A stretch of DNA of 64,000 nt from Berberis thunbergii (GCA_003290165.1 QNQO01000520.1:620001-684000), one strand, 5' to 3'. Shown: positions 9,960 through 21,448, counted from the stretch's first letter. The notes: generated by a model not told the origin, from the letters alone. Translations and numbers: made by a program.

Positions 9960-10260
9960 AAGTTTTTCAACCCTCTTATAAACAAGTATGTGTTTTTTAG
10001 TTTTTTTGTAAATACCTTCTTTAATGCACACCAATGTGCTTCCCCTGCATTTGACTGATACCATCCTAAAACACTTATAATGAAGGCTAAATCTGGCCTT
10101 GTGCAAAATTGAGCATACATCAAGCCGCCTACAACAAAAACATAAGGGTTTTTTTATTTTTTTATTTTTTTTAGATTAGTTTTGGGACATTGATCTTTAG
10201 AAAATTTATCCCCTTTAGGAACTGGTGCTTCTATTGTACCACAACTTGACATATTGAATC
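9960..10260 (-). pseudogene. Copia polyprotein fragment (reverse transcriptase end / RNase H start)
   Basis: Read on the minus strand from about 10260, the text gives PVPKGDKFSKDQCPKTNLKK, a low-complexity A-rich interruption, then YVFVVGGLMYAQFCTRPDLA, GWYQSNAGEAHWCALKK and NTYLFIRGLKNL. This is the junction between reverse transcriptase and RNase H of Ty1/copia polyproteins (usual SLMYAQVCTRPDIAF). The frame is interrupted and the RNase H body is missing. The Tat-type LTR of element A starts just to its right at 10303. Confidence 0.75.
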
Positions 10261-10302
10261 CTTTAAGCACTTTCTATATAAGCCTTTATGCCTTTTTGTG
10301 AT

Positions 10303-10860
10303 TGATGCGTCAAAAAGTTGTTCGCCTATGAGTTTGACCTGCAAAACAGATGTTAGACTGTCAAGGACCACCTTTTTGGTGGTCAAAGGCATTTTGATGC
10401 TTCAGTCTACAACTCAGTTTGAAAAAGGAAGTAAATCTGGACAAAACTTAGTTAAAGTTACATACATGTGTCGAATGTTCCCTTTACCTTTTATAATGGT
10501 CGCGGTTAATTATTTGCGTGACTTAAGCATGTGAGGCACAATGGAATGAGATGTTTCTCATAACAGTCTCCTCCTTGATGGAAATGCATTCGTGGAGGCG
10601 TAAGTCCTTCCACAACTCTTTTTGGTGCAACGTTCCCCTTCTTTATGAGAGAACTTGTGTCGGGGCTGGATTTGGGCTTTGATTCAATCGGGCCTGAATT
10701 CGGGCTTTGATTATATCTTCTTACAGTGGGCCTTGTCTGGGTATCTGTGGTTTATTAGGTTTTACGAGCTGGCCCAGTAGATGGGACGCTATATCCTCGT
10801 GATTGATGTTCTTTACCACGTGTATGGTCGTGATGATCAGTCTATTTTGATGTATCATCA
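10303..10860 (-). repeat. 3' LTR of element A
   Basis: On the plus strand it runs from TGATGCGTC to GATGTATCATCA, giving TG...CA ends. It is closely similar to 61524-62061 and more distantly to 54552-54991 and 62331-63001. No TSD partner can be found because the other end of the element is lost. Confidence 0.85.
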
Positions 10861-10876
10861 GCTACTCCCCCCTTAG
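10861..10876 (-). other. Polypurine tract of element A
   Basis: The plus strand reads GCTACTCCCCCCTTAG, so the minus strand gives CTAAGGGGGGAGTAGC directly before the LTR. This is the plus-strand primer site for reverse transcription. The same tract adjoins the LTRs of elements B and C. Confidence 0.8.
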
Positions 10877-11172
10877 TTAGTGGATATATTCATGTATCCA
10901 CCAACTGTGTGGTGGTTTTGTTTTTGATTTCAACATTACGACATATTTAATGCTCATACTATCTATTGCTGATACTGTCTCTCTGATGTTCCGTCCGCCT
11001 GCTCGTTTTAGCATAATTTCTGGGATTTTGTGCGACTTTCATATCTTGCACGTTCTCCCAATAGCGGACATTTCACTGCTCGTCCTTATAAAAGGAAAAG
11101 TTGAATGTGTTTTACTTTTTTTTGCATTTCTTCATTTTCCAGTTGTTGATTCCTCGCGTTTGCTTTGCAGTC

Positions 11173-13381
11173 ATGTCTAGCTTCAAGGTTTTGAGTGGTG
11201 ATATTCTTAATGCTTGTGAAGCTTTCTTTTTGCCTAAGCAAGCAACGCATGCTATTCTGGATAGCATTCGTCATGATTACTTGTTGCCGGTCGATCTAGA
11301 AATCATTTTCCCCAAAGAGGGTGACAGTCCTTGTTGTCCAAAACATGGGTACAGCGCTTTGTACCCTGATATGTTTCACTCTTGTTTTAGGCTTCTGGTT
11401 CTTACAATCGTCTGGGAATACTTAGACTTGATTGGCATTACTCCGACCCAACTGGTCCCTAACGGTTGGAAGGTGATGATTGAGACCTTAGCAAGGGCTA
11501 TCGCAACTCATATTTATTTAAATGCCAAGGTTTTGCATTATTTGGTAGGATTTAGTGTAAACACCAATCGCACCTGTTGCCTTCGCTCTCCTTCTTGTTT
11601 CAAGGACCTACAAGAGGAGTATGGGGGTTGGTCGAGGTTCTGGTTCTACGCATCCATTTCTTCCAATTACTTCAGGTTTAGTGGAAATCATATTTTGCGG
11701 TCATTTCAGGAGCCTAAGAGAGTTGAGTTGTCACTGTCATCAGAAGAATAGGAGTTCTGCAGTCGATTTGGCGATCTTCCCTGAGTCGCAATGGAAGATT
11801 TCCTTACTACGAATGTCATTATCCATAGTGACTTATATTCATCGAGTAAAGCGGGTCATGCGGAGCCTACTATCAGTTGTGCTTTGGAGGTGACTGTTGC
11901 GCGCGTTGGCGATGTGGATGTCGGCTGCAAAGAGTGTTCTATTGATGATTGTTAGGAAAAGGAAAGTTCCTAGGCCTCCCAGCCCTTCCAAGATGTTGGT
12001 CGTCAGTTCTGACCGTGTTTTGAAGAGGAAGAAGCTCGCCTCCTCAGTTGTTGATGCTATTAGGGCTCCTTCCCATCTTGCATCTCTCCGAAAAAGAGGT
12101 CGTGGTTCGGAGGATGACTCCTCTGCTCGAGAATATGAGGAAGTAAACCGAGTTTTTGAAAGGAGTAAGAAGGAGGTTTCTCATTCTCTAGATGACCATG
12201 AGAAAAATCTTGTTGCCTCTTATAGTTTGCTCATTTCTGTTGGCTTGATAATTGATGACTCACGCATTATTGAGAACAAAATGCTACAGCTCGGTCTTTG
12301 GCAGCCTGAGAATCCAAAGGGTACTAAGACCTTGGAAGACTTCGAGTACGATCCGACAATGGAGGATCGAGTTGCTACTCGAGCTCGAGATTTCAAGCTT
12401 ATTGTTTCTTCTGTCATGGCTAGGACCTCGGGTACGATCCTGCTACTTTCTCCTCCTCTCGAGTACGATCCTGCTACTTTCTCCGCCTCTTATCCCGCTT
12501 TGACTGTGCTTGTGGAGTTCTTCTAGCCTTCCGAAGTTGAGTTGCAGGACAACACTCTCAACCTCATTGGTGGTTGTCATGGGCGGTTAGCTAATAATGT
12601 TTTAATGCCCGTACGCCGGCCACGTCTTCATATTGATGAGGGTCTCCAGCACCTTATGGAGAGGATGACTCACCTTACTTATGCAGCCGTGATGAGGTCA
12701 TTGTAAGATTGCTTGTGACCAGGTGGCGCTCATTGAGCGGAAGCTGGCAGGACATATCCTGATCCTTTCTCATGTTCTTCTCCAATTTGATTCATTGAAG
12801 GCACAATGCATAGAGTATGCAAGGGCTACAGATTCTGCATAGAAGTTGTTGAGGGAACTCGAGGCCATTCGTGACATGTTTGCTTCTTATATCGAAACGT
12901 CTGAAGTAGAATTGGGTAAGTTGCTATCCCATCTGGATGCTGCTAAGAAAGAGTTGCCCGACCGAAAGGCTAAACTAACGAGGCCATTCGTTCTATTGAG
13001 GAATGTTCTGCCACCCTTGAGGCTTCTGCTATTCGGATCGCCCAGCTGAATTTTGAGCTTGTCGAGACCAAGTGTGTGGTCTCCGCTAAACTTGTAGTGG
13101 TTGATAGAGAATTAGCGTCGACCCGAGCTGAGCTGTCATTTGTTACTGAAAGGCTGAAGGCGGCAGAGGCTGCAGATTGGAAAAGAGTGGTCGATGGTCG
13201 CCATGATTTCTTGGATTTCCTGGAGACGCAAGGCTTAGACATGTCCGAATATCGTTGCTTCGTTGAGCATGAATTCAGTGATGTCAAAGAAGTCATTCTG
13301 GATTCACTAGGTGATTCGGTTGTCAGAGAATCTTCTCAGCACTTGTCAGAGCCCATACCACCTGGAGATGCTATTTCTTAA
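11173..13381 (+). pseudogene. Antisense ORF of element A (PF04195-like retrotransposon protein)
   Basis: Starting at ATG 11173 the product opens MSSFKVLSGDILNACEAFF and contains GITPTQLVPNGWKVMIETLA, the hallmark of the putative gypsy-type transposon domain (Transposase_28, PF04195; usual form PSQLxPNGWR). The frame runs to 11751 and then continues in other frames: 11897-12526 with a basic segment (VRKRKVPRPPSPSK) and an acidic helical segment, then a long coiled-coil part at about 12846-13381 (AAKKELPDRKAKL, DRELASTRAELSFVTERLK). It faces the element's own pol. The same order (PNGW domain, basic part, coiled coil) occurs in element B at 55327-57590. Role unknown. Frameshifts make it inactive. 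Confidence 0.7.
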
Positions 13382-13664
13382 TTATTTCTTTTGTAATCCC
13401 CTTTTCTAGAAGATCAATGGAAAATTTATATTTCGTATTTGTTGTGGTCCAGTATGTCTAGCTTATCAACTTTTATTTACAACATTCCTAGTAGATTTCT
13501 GACTCATGCGTCCAAATTTTTATGAATGGCTTCAATGTTCGACATTCTAGTCATGTAGAAGCTATTTTTACGGAATTCGATTCTATATCTAGATTATGAA
13601 GTTGTACATTACAATCGACGAGATAAAGTTCGACTCTTACATCCTAGTACTTTTTACTTCGTGG

Positions 13665-15040
13665 TAGAGGTGGGCAAGATTCCCGGTCACGAACCGTCCG
13701 ACCAGGACAAGTATGGTCCCAAACTGGTTTAAATCAGGACCAACTGGTTCATGCTGTTTTTATCCCGATTTCGGTCCCAAACAGATTAGAAACGAGACGT
13801 AACCAGTTTTTGACAAAAAAAATGTTTCGAACTGTTCGGTTTGTCCCGATTAAGCCCAACTAATTTTAAAAATCCAAGCCCAAGATCAATAAATTATTCT
13901 TCCCCAACCTTTTCATCAAGATAAACAAAATTACTATAACATCTGTTTTCAAATCTCTCAACCTGACACAAAGGACAATGCTTGCACAAGAAAAGAGAAC
14001 ACAAAGGAAGCATTTCCACTTCTCTTCCTTGTCTTCATTCACTTCACAATAAACAATAATTTAGATGTTGGGAAGAAAACATCAAGACAGATTTGCAGAT
14101 AATAGAAAGTGGAGTGTTAAAGTATTCTTTATTTTTGTTGGTGGGGGCATATTCTCTATGGTTGTGTCTCAATCGAACTGTCAGCTAAGGTTTTGCTGGT
14201 GTAATAAATTAAAATCTATCTTGATAGCCTTGTTTGTTGATTATGATGTAAATGTAATGATGTGGTTTGTGTGGAATGGCTAGTTGAGATATTATGTGAA
14301 GTAGTTAACAATAAATCTTTACTTTAACAAAAAATAGTTAACAAGAAATATTTTACTCAATTTTCTTGATGAATGTGAATATTTATCATGGAACGAGATA
14401 TAAAAAGGTCAAAGGTCTGGCACAAAGATTTTATTAGTCTGGAGAATCTAGAAAAACAAAAAACAAATTAACCATCCCAAACTCAGCTTCATCACGGAGT
14501 CTCTTCGGTTGATCTCTCATCAATCCTTATTCGACGTGGTTCATTATTCTGATCTTGAGTCGAAAGAGACTGTGAAGATCGAAACACCCATCCTTTTCTT
14601 TACCCCTCTCTTCTTTTATCCATGCTCATTCGTCGTCTCTGTTTTTCAATATCTTTTTTTCTATTGCTTTAGAAATCTATGCAGGTTCCTTTCCGATCCA
14701 TCGTCCAACTAAGAAGAAGAAGGCAAGCAGATTGCATCGCATCTCCAGATCGACTACTACTATAAGTAAAATCAAAGTAAAAATCAAATCGGTCGACTTG
14801 CAACATACATGTTTAATTATTAATTAAATTGGAAAAGATCACAGTAGATGAAGACGAGGAGAGTCAGTTTCCATTAAAGAAAAAAAAGGGATGTCATAGT
14901 CTTGACCAGGACCTTCCCAATTCTGAATAGTCGGGGACCAACCGGGTTTGCCCGAAAAATGTGTTATCCTGGACCATTCTAGTTCCGTTTCACTAAACTG
15001 GGACCGGGATAAGCCCAATCCCGAACCATGCTCACCCCTA
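13665..15040. mobile_element. Non-autonomous hAT element in element A
   Basis: Left end TAGAGGTGGGCA, right end TGCTCACCCCTA (inverse TAGGGGTGAGCA), 10 of 12 matching. The flanking 8-bp repeats CTTCGTGG (13657-13664) and CTTCATGG (15041-15048) match at 7 of 8 positions, the hAT signature length. Length 1376 bp. No transposase is recognised. Both ends carry subterminal GGGACCGGGAT-like motifs. Confidence 0.85.
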
Positions 15041-15603
15041 CTTCATGGTTGATCAAGGCAGAAGTTGTTTTTATGTTCGACTCGTTTGTCCGATACATAT
15101 ATTTATTTTTGCTCGATATTCTAGCTGTGTTGAGTACTTTCACGAGTTGGGTTTTTAATCTGACTTCCTTGTCTTGACTGAACTCTAGTCGTTTTGAATT
15201 CGAGAGCGACTTAGTTCATTGATAATATTTTTTCAAGTGTTCTACATTCCATGGCCGAGGTAGCATGTCGCTCTTATTGTTTTCCAACCAGTATGTTTCA
15301 GGTCTATTATTTTTATTCAACTGTATGGTCATTCCCAATTTGGGTTTAGCTTGTCAACGCCAGGTTCCTTTGTTTTGAGTTGGACTTTTCGTAGTACATA
15401 GTCGTTAATGTTAAAAGTGTGGATTACACCTTCTTGTTGTAGTATCCGACCATATGTTGTTGGTAGGATGTTGTTTTAATAGAGGTTGTTTCTCACTTTT
15501 TTTCGAGGAGGTCCAGCCCGACTCTCAGTGCTTCGATATTATCCTCAGTACGAAACTCTTCAATCTAGAATCCTAGCTTCCGATCTCCACGGTTATCATT
15601 GCT

Positions 15604-17480
15604 TCAGATCTGTACGCGGGGGCAAAAGGTGTTTCTCATTTCGAAGTTCGTTTTTGTTGTTCTGTATGCCCAAAGGACACCAAGTAACTCAGATGTCCAC
15701 AATCTTTTTGCTGCCTTGAACCTTTTTTTGATTGCTTCCAAGATTGTCTCGTTGGTGACCTCGGCTTGTCCGTTTTCCGTGGATGAGCGAACGCAGAGAA
15801 ATGTTGCTGGATATTCAAGTTTTTGCATAGCTCCTTAACCTTCTTGCCTTCAAATTGCTTCCCGTTGTCTATGACAATTACCCTTGGGATCCCGAATCTG
15901 CATATAATGTCTCTCCAAAGAAACTTCTTGACTTGGGCTTCTCCTATCTTTGTGAAGGGTTCTTTTTCTACCAACATAGTCAAGTAGTTTACTACTATGA
16001 GAGGCAACTTGTTCTTGTAGGATGCGGGGAGTGGTCCTACGATGTCCATTCTCCATTGTACGAATGGCGAATGGCCAGGGGCTACTCATCGGGATCAGGT
16101 TCTGTCCCGGCATGTGAGTGTATGGGGGCAAATCTTTGGCATTTGTCACGCATGTGAACGAACTTTTGAGCATCTACTTGCATCGTTGGGCAGTAATAAC
16201 CTAGTGTAAATGATTTATGGGCCATCGTTCTTCCCCCTGGATGATTTCTGCATGTGCCAAGGTGGATCTCCTACATAACATATTCTGGTGAAAGGCACCT
16301 TAACAACGGGCTTGTGGCAGACATTCGATAGAGTTTGTCATTGATCATTGTGTATCTTGCTGTCCGATTTCGTAATTTTCTGGCTTCCATCTTATCTGTT
16401 GTGAGCTATCTGTTTGATATATATGCCAAGATTGGAGTTGTCCAGTTGTTTTCTTAATTCATGGCACATGCTTCTTCCACCTGGTTTTCAAGTATGGAGC
16501 TTCCTTTCATCATGCCGAGTGGATTATCATTGTCCTTAGTTGTCGATGCCTCCCTTGCTACACTACACCAAAAGGCCAGTTTAGCTACACCGAGATGGCC
16601 ACGGTTCTAAACCGTTGGTTTATTTGCCACGGCAAAAAACCGTAGCTATAATGACCAACGACTTAAAACCGTTGCTAGGACTGGCCACGGCTTAAAACCG
16701 TGGCTAAAACTTTTGCAACGGCTTATAACCGTGGCTAACATTGTTGCAACGGTTTATAACCGTGGCTAAATCATCAACCGTCCTCTAGCATAAAATCGTT
16801 GCTAATATGTTTTGCCACGGTTTTTAGCCGTTACTGGGGATTTAGCGACGCCTCTACAGCCCACGGCTCTAAGCCGTGACAATGGGTTACCCCCACGGTT
16901 CAAAACCGTTGCTAATGGGTATTTTTGGTGTAGTGCTAGTTCGTCAGCTATTTTGTTCCCTGCCCTTGTGTACCGCTGAATGGTAGCATTCCGAAAGCCT
17001 TCACTAGTTCTATGATTTTCTGGTGGTAGGCTTTCATTTGGGTATCTTTGACTTGAAATTCGTTGTTTAGTTGATTGACCACCAACTTGGAATCATTAAA
17101 GACACTAATGTCATTTATTCCCAAGTGTTTTGCTAACTATAGCCTTGCTATCACAGCTTCATACTCGGCCTCGTTGTTGTAGGCTTTAAAGTTGAATTTT
17201 ATCATTTTTTCTAATGTGATGCCTTTCGAGTTGTACATGACTAACCCAGCTTCGCTTTCTGCCTCGTTTGATGCTCCATCACAGTAGATGATCCATCCGT
17301 CAGTGGTTGGTTTGAATTGTTCTCTTTTGCTCTTGTTTTCTTGTTGCTTCATGTGAATTCAGTGATGAAATATGCTACTGCCTGAGCTTTGATAGCAGTT
17401 TTGGGGGCATAGTTGATGTCGAATTATCCGAGTTCTATCTCCTACTTTACCATTCTCCCCGATAGATCTGGTTTGTGCAA
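15604..17480 (-). pseudogene. Element A pol remnant: RNase H and integrase
   Basis: On the minus strand, 17352-17137 encodes an RNase H start (GWIIYCDGASNEAESEAGLV, then KAYNNEAEYEAVIARL, with the catalytic D of the YxDGAS motif and the E of NNEAEYEA). It continues as AKHLGINDISVFNDSKLVVN until a CACTA insertion at 16935. After the insertion come the linker (ARKLRNRTARYTMINDKLYR) and the integrase core (MDIVGPLPASYKNKLPLIVV with the first catalytic D, then FGIPRVIVIDNGKQFEGK with the second). Several frameshifts and stops break it. The stretch 15041-15603 to the left carries no clear domain. Confidence 0.8.
16561..16935. mobile_element. CACTA-type miniature element, copy 2 (complete)
   Basis: It is 375 bp with perfect ends CACTACACCAAAA / TTTTTGGTGTAGTG and a 3-bp TSD CTA on both sides (16558-16560 and 16936-16938), the TSD length of the CACTA superfamily. 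The body consists of alternating GCCACGG and GCAACGG units with AAAACCGTGGC palindromes. No coding capacity. It interrupts the pol region of element A, so it is younger than A. Confidence 0.95.
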
Positions 17481-17590
17481 TACCGACCGAAGTGGTCCAT
17501 GATACGTATCTATATTGATTATATAAAAAAATGTAGCATGTAATCTGTAAATTGATTAATCCATAAATTAGAACTAGATCCGTATGAACC

Positions 17591-17800
17591 TGGCTCTAAT
17601 ACCACATGTTATCTGTTAGTAATCAAATAGATCTTTTATATACTCATACGAAAATCGGTTACTAACCTGTAGTCATAACAATACACGATATAATCAGTAA
17701 TGCAAGTTTTTCCAGTCTCTGCAACACTTTCAACATTCATTCAATGAGACTAGAGAGGTTGTTATCCACTTGTTGTAAGACAAGGGACTTGGCTTATACC
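17591..17800 (-). repeat. Copia-type LTR end with tRNA-Met primer site
   Basis: The plus strand reads TGGCTCTAATACCA (17591-17604), the complement of a tRNA-Met primer-binding site TGGTATTAGAGCCA. It is followed after CA by TGTTATCTGTTAG, which on the minus strand is an LTR end in TAACA. On the minus strand, a TATATAAAAG box and related LTR-like sequence lie to its right. The outer LTR end was not found. It is a fragment between element A and the PPR gene. Confidence 0.5.
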
Positions 17801-18207
17801 AACGTGGAATAAAACCATCAAGTAACTGCCCATCACAATTACCAAAATGGCCTAAAAATGCTATTTCACTTAACCGGCGGTTAGAATCGCATTCTCACTC
17901 TAATTACGGTTTCCAATTCGATTCATTAGGATGCCTATCACTTATTAACTTTAATTACTCTTACAAGCCTAGAGAGATTGGAGGGTTCCTTTTTTTTTTA
18001 GCATGGAGATTGGAGATAGGATATGAGGTGGTCAGGTCACAGAGGGTGTTGGGGTGGCCATAAAGGTAGTGGTACTCAGGAATTTGTTGTTCAGCCCATA
18101 AACTTTCTCAACAAAAACCCCTATTAAACCCCCAAATTGATGAGGTAGACCCATTTCTTGTACCTCCCCATATCGATCACGATCAGATCATCCACATCCC
18201 CTCCACC
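17801..18207. promoter_or_regulatory. Upstream region of the PPR gene
   Basis: No further gene is seen. The last 150 bases before ATG 18208 are the likely promoter-proximal and 5' untranslated part, rich in CA and TCC. No convincing TATA box could be singled out. Its left part overlaps old LTR-derived sequence, so the gene may use a transposon-derived promoter. Confidence 0.35.
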
Positions 18208-20166
18208 ATGGCTCTCTCAAAACCCACCTTCCTCACCCACCTCAAAACCCTAGCCAAATTCCACCACCGCCACCACCCACCTTCACCACCCTCCTTCATC
18301 ACCCTCCGCTTCCTCTCCTTCGCCACTCCAGAAGAAGCCGCAGCCGAGCGCCGCCGCCGCAAGCGTCGCCAACGCATTGAACCTCCACTCAACGCCCTCC
18401 GCCACAACCAACCAACCCCACAACGTTCCCCTCCTCGCCCCATTCCCAGCTCCAACCCCAATGTTCCCAAAGTCCCAGAACACGTCTCTGTCCTCACAGG
18501 CAAACGCCTCGACCTTCACAACCGCATCTTAACACTTATTCGCCAAAACGACCTTGATGAGGCCGCACTCCTTACCCGCCACTCTATCTACTCCAATTGC
18601 AAGCCTACTATCTTCACTTGCAATGCTGTCATGTCCGCTCAAATCCGCCAATCCAAGTACGCTGAGTTCCTCCAGCTACATCGCTTTGTCAACCAGGCCG
18701 GTGTCTCCCCCAATGTCGTCACCCACAACCTCTTCCTCACCGCTTACTGTGATTGTCGAAAAGCCGAGACCGCCTATGAGGAGTTCAAGCAGCTATTTAA
18801 AGTCGCCCCATTTGATCCCTCTCCGTCTACTTACAGAATTCTTGTGAAAGGCCTTGCGAGTAATGGGAAGATTGACAAGGCGATTGAAATCAAGGATGAA
18901 ATGATTCACGTCAAGGAGCTCGATGCAGACCCCACTGTTTACAGCTACATTATGTATGCTTTGGCGAACCAGGATGACTCCGCGGATCAAGTGTTGGGTT
19001 TGTATGAAGAGCTTAAAGAGAAGTTGGGAGGGGATGTTAAAGATGGGATTGTTTCGGGGAGTTTGATTATGGCGTATTTTCAGAAAGGAATGGAGAAGGA
19101 AGCAATGAGGTGTTATGAAGAGGTTCTTTGTGTTGCGACCCCATATAGTGGGGTAGAAGTTGAGAATTGGAATGGGAAGAATGTGGTACCAGCTGGGTAC
19201 AATATGGTGTTGGAGGCATTGATCAAGTATGGGAAATTTGAGGAGGCCTTGCACTTGTTTGATAAAATGTATGAGGCTCACCTTCCTCCGAAGAAGGTGA
19301 CTTTGAATGTTGGAAGTTTCAATGTTGTGATAAATGGGTATTGTAAAGTCGGAAGGTTTAAAGAAGCAATTCAAGAATTCAAGAACATGGGTGAGAGGAA
19401 TTGTAGTCCGGATGCTGCATCTATGAACAATTTGATTGAACAATTGTGTAACAATGGGTTAGTGGCTGAAGCCGAGGAGCTCTTCCGAGGGGTGATGGCG
19501 GCAGGTAAAGGACCTATCCCTGATGAGTTTACTTATGTGCTGCTCATGGATGCTTGCTTTAAACAAGGTCGAGCTGAAGATGCTGTTGGGTATTTTGGGG
19601 AGATGGTGGAATTGCCCGCGCTGAAGCCCAATTTGGTTGCTTATAATAAGGTTGTCAATGGGTTGATTAAAGCAGAAAAGATTGATGAGACAATTGAAAT
19701 TTTCAATCAGATGGCTGTGAAGTTGAAGTTGGAACCTTCTAATTATGAAAATATGTTGACCACATTGTGTGAGGTGGGTGGTAAGCTTGATGAGGTGCTG
19801 AAGATTGTTGGTTATATGTATGATGACGAGGCTTGGGATGGTTTCAGTTCAGAGAAGAAAGAACTTGTTAAAGATGCTTTGAAGAAAGAAGGGAGGGGAG
19901 AGGAGTTAGACACATTGTTGCAGGAGAAGGAGGATGCGAAAAAGGCCCGTGAGAAAGAGGAGTTAGCTGCAGCGAAAACAACTCGTGGGGCAGTTAGTGC
20001 AACAACTTCTTCTCTGTTTTCAACCCAAGGCCTCATCTCGAACAAGGGTGGAGATGCGCCAGCTACTAGCCCTAATGCTGTTGTTGCGGCAGAAGAATCA
20101 GATAATGGTTTGGTGGAAGAAGCAATTGTTGAATCTCCCAGTCCTGCTGATGTCGGTGTGGTGTAA
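18208..20166 (+). CDS. Organelle-targeted pentatricopeptide repeat (PPR) protein, NUWA/EMB1796-like
   Basis: A single uninterrupted exon of 652 codons in an excellent context (CCACCATGGCT). Residues 1-40 are rich in S, T, R, H and nearly free of acids, as in a mitochondrial presequence. Residues 48-57 form a basic block (RRRRKRRQR). From about 130 to 510 there is a row of P-type PPR repeats: TIFTCNAVMSA, VTHNLFLTAYC, STYRILVKGL, TVYSYIMYAL, SFNVVINGYC, ASMNNLIEQLC, FTYVLLMDAC and VAYNKVVNGL are repeat starts. The end (about 540-600) is a charged coiled-coil followed by a low-complexity A/S-rich tail without E, DYW or SMR domain. PPR proteins bind organelle RNA. The layout and the RIEPPLNAL segment resemble the Arabidopsis NUWA (At3g49240)/GRP23 pair, which act in RNA editing; that assignment is from memory. 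No defects seen. Confidence 0.93.
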   Translation: MALSKPTFLTHLKTLAKFHHRHHPPSPPSFITLRFLSFATPEEAAAERRRRKRRQRIEPPLNALRHNQPTPQRSPPRPIPSSNPNVPKVPEHVSVLTGKRLDLHNRILTLIRQNDLDEAALLTRHSIYSNCKPTIFTCNAVMSAQIRQSKYAEFLQLHRFVNQAGVSPNVVTHNLFLTAYCDCRKAETAYEEFKQLFKVAPFDPSPSTYRILVKGLASNGKIDKAIEIKDEMIHVKELDADPTVYSYIMYALANQDDSADQVLGLYEELKEKLGGDVKDGIVSGSLIMAYFQKGMEKEAMRCYEEVLCVATPYSGVEVENWNGKNVVPAGYNMVLEALIKYGKFEEALHLFDKMYEAHLPPKKVTLNVGSFNVVINGYCKVGRFKEAIQEFKNMGERNCSPDAASMNNLIEQLCNNGLVAEAEELFRGVMAAGKGPIPDEFTYVLLMDACFKQGRAEDAVGYFGEMVELPALKPNLVAYNKVVNGLIKAEKIDETIEIFNQMAVKLKLEPSNYENMLTTLCEVGGKLDEVLKIVGYMYDDEAWDGFSSEKKELVKDALKKEGRGEELDTLLQEKEDAKKAREKEELAAAKTTRGAVSATTSSLFSTQGLISNKGGDAPATSPNAVVAAEESDNGLVEEAIVESPSPADVGVV

Positions 20167-21448
20167 GAAGCAAATACAAGTGATGATTTGGCTGAACGAG
20201 TTAAGACTAGAAATGAGGGCACAACAACTTTACTGGAAACCTTGATACATAGGTAAAGTGTTCCTTTTCTTTGTCAAAGCAGCATGAAGTGATGACATAA
20301 TCTTATCTGTTTTTTGTTTCTTGTTTCTTGTTAATTTATGTGACTAGAGCATACGGGAAATGCAAGTTAGTTGTGCATGGAAATAGATTTTTAGCATTGG
20401 TCATCCATTTTGATTTTTACCAAAGTAATGAGCTTTCACAATAATCAATATTAAAATTTCTAAAGTTTCATGTTGGATCCCCTGATGACCAAGGCCAGGG
20501 GAGGAGCCAAGTAGATCTCCTAGTTTTGGGCACTTGATGATAATCTATAAGCATTGGTCTTATGCGTAATGGTCTTATACATACGAGATGAGATCTTTTA
20601 AGATTCGTCTGAAGCCGAGAAGGTGAGCCCTACCGCCATTGATTGGAATAAACCACCTATGTTTGATGTGTATGAAGGGTATATGGTAATTCGCAAGTTA
20701 TTGCTTTGTGAGACTGAAAACACATCACGAAGTTTTTTGTGGATTTTCATATTAAAGAAAATCGAAAAAGTTCAAAAGAATGGGGTGGTTGTTGATGAAA
20801 ATGATGATCCTAATTTTCCCATTTTTTTGAATTGTGATTTACAATTTCGAACCCTAATTTTTCCCTAGCCTAAAGCCAAAGAGGAAGAAGGGATGTGAAT
20901 GAGGCAGGTGTACCTCAGGTGGAGCAAGTTCAAGTCAGATCCGACCATCCGCATAATCAGCAACCATCTCTTGAGCCCCATCACAAAAGAACCCTAGATC
21001 AGTCCGCGTTGCATCGAAGAACTATCCTATTGCCCTTACCCCAACGATCTGCCACCAGTCAGGCTCCATCCTAGGCATGAACACAACTAGCCCATGTGTG
21101 GTGAGTACAGCCCCCCACACACCCTTGTTCAGGTGCACGAATACGGCACTGATTGATCTATGCAATTGAAAAAACAAAGCTTTGTTTGTGACACAGTTCA
21201 GTTTTGAATGGCAAAAACTAAACGAACTTCATCATAATATCGAGATGTTGAACCCAGGACACAGAGATAGAAAATAACTGACTGCTAGAAACCACTCAAA
21301 TGAAATCTATACAAACTATATTTCTGTGAGCTGCATCCAGAGACTGTAAGGCACTAGTTCTTCACTTGCCTCTCTTCTCGAGAGCCATTTGGTTGTTGTT
21401 GGCATTAGATTGTTGTGGGCCTCTCTCGACTGGGACTGAGTTCTTCTC
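20167..21448. other. Downstream region of the PPR gene, no recognised gene
   Basis: The first part is the likely 3' untranslated region. Short open frames occur (for example 20623-20868) but resemble nothing, and they show no codon or splice support. Confidence 0.5.

Larger units (their letters stand above)
10303..17480 (-). mobile_element. Truncated Tat-type Gypsy retrotransposon A
   Basis: The element lies on the minus strand. Its 3' LTR is 10303-10860 and a polypurine tract follows inside. On the minus strand RNase H (17352-17137) and integrase (16173-15604) remnants can be read, and between pol and the 3' LTR there is an ORF on the opposite strand (11173-13381). This layout, with an antisense ORF downstream of pol, is known from the Tat group of plant Gypsy elements. 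Reverse transcriptase, protease, gag and the 5' LTR are missing: the right side ends near 17480. Two later insertions sit in it: a hAT element (13665-15040) and a CACTA miniature (16561-16935). Confidence 0.8.

Noticed and set aside
15855..16157. 100-codon plus-strand ORF over the element A integrase
   Set aside because: The minus strand here encodes recognisable integrase; the plus product has no known pattern.
18793..19443. 216-codon minus-strand ORF, plus 18183-18503 and 19812-20222 on the same strand
   Set aside because: They lie entirely opposite to the intact PPR gene, and their products are biased shadow translations without motifs.
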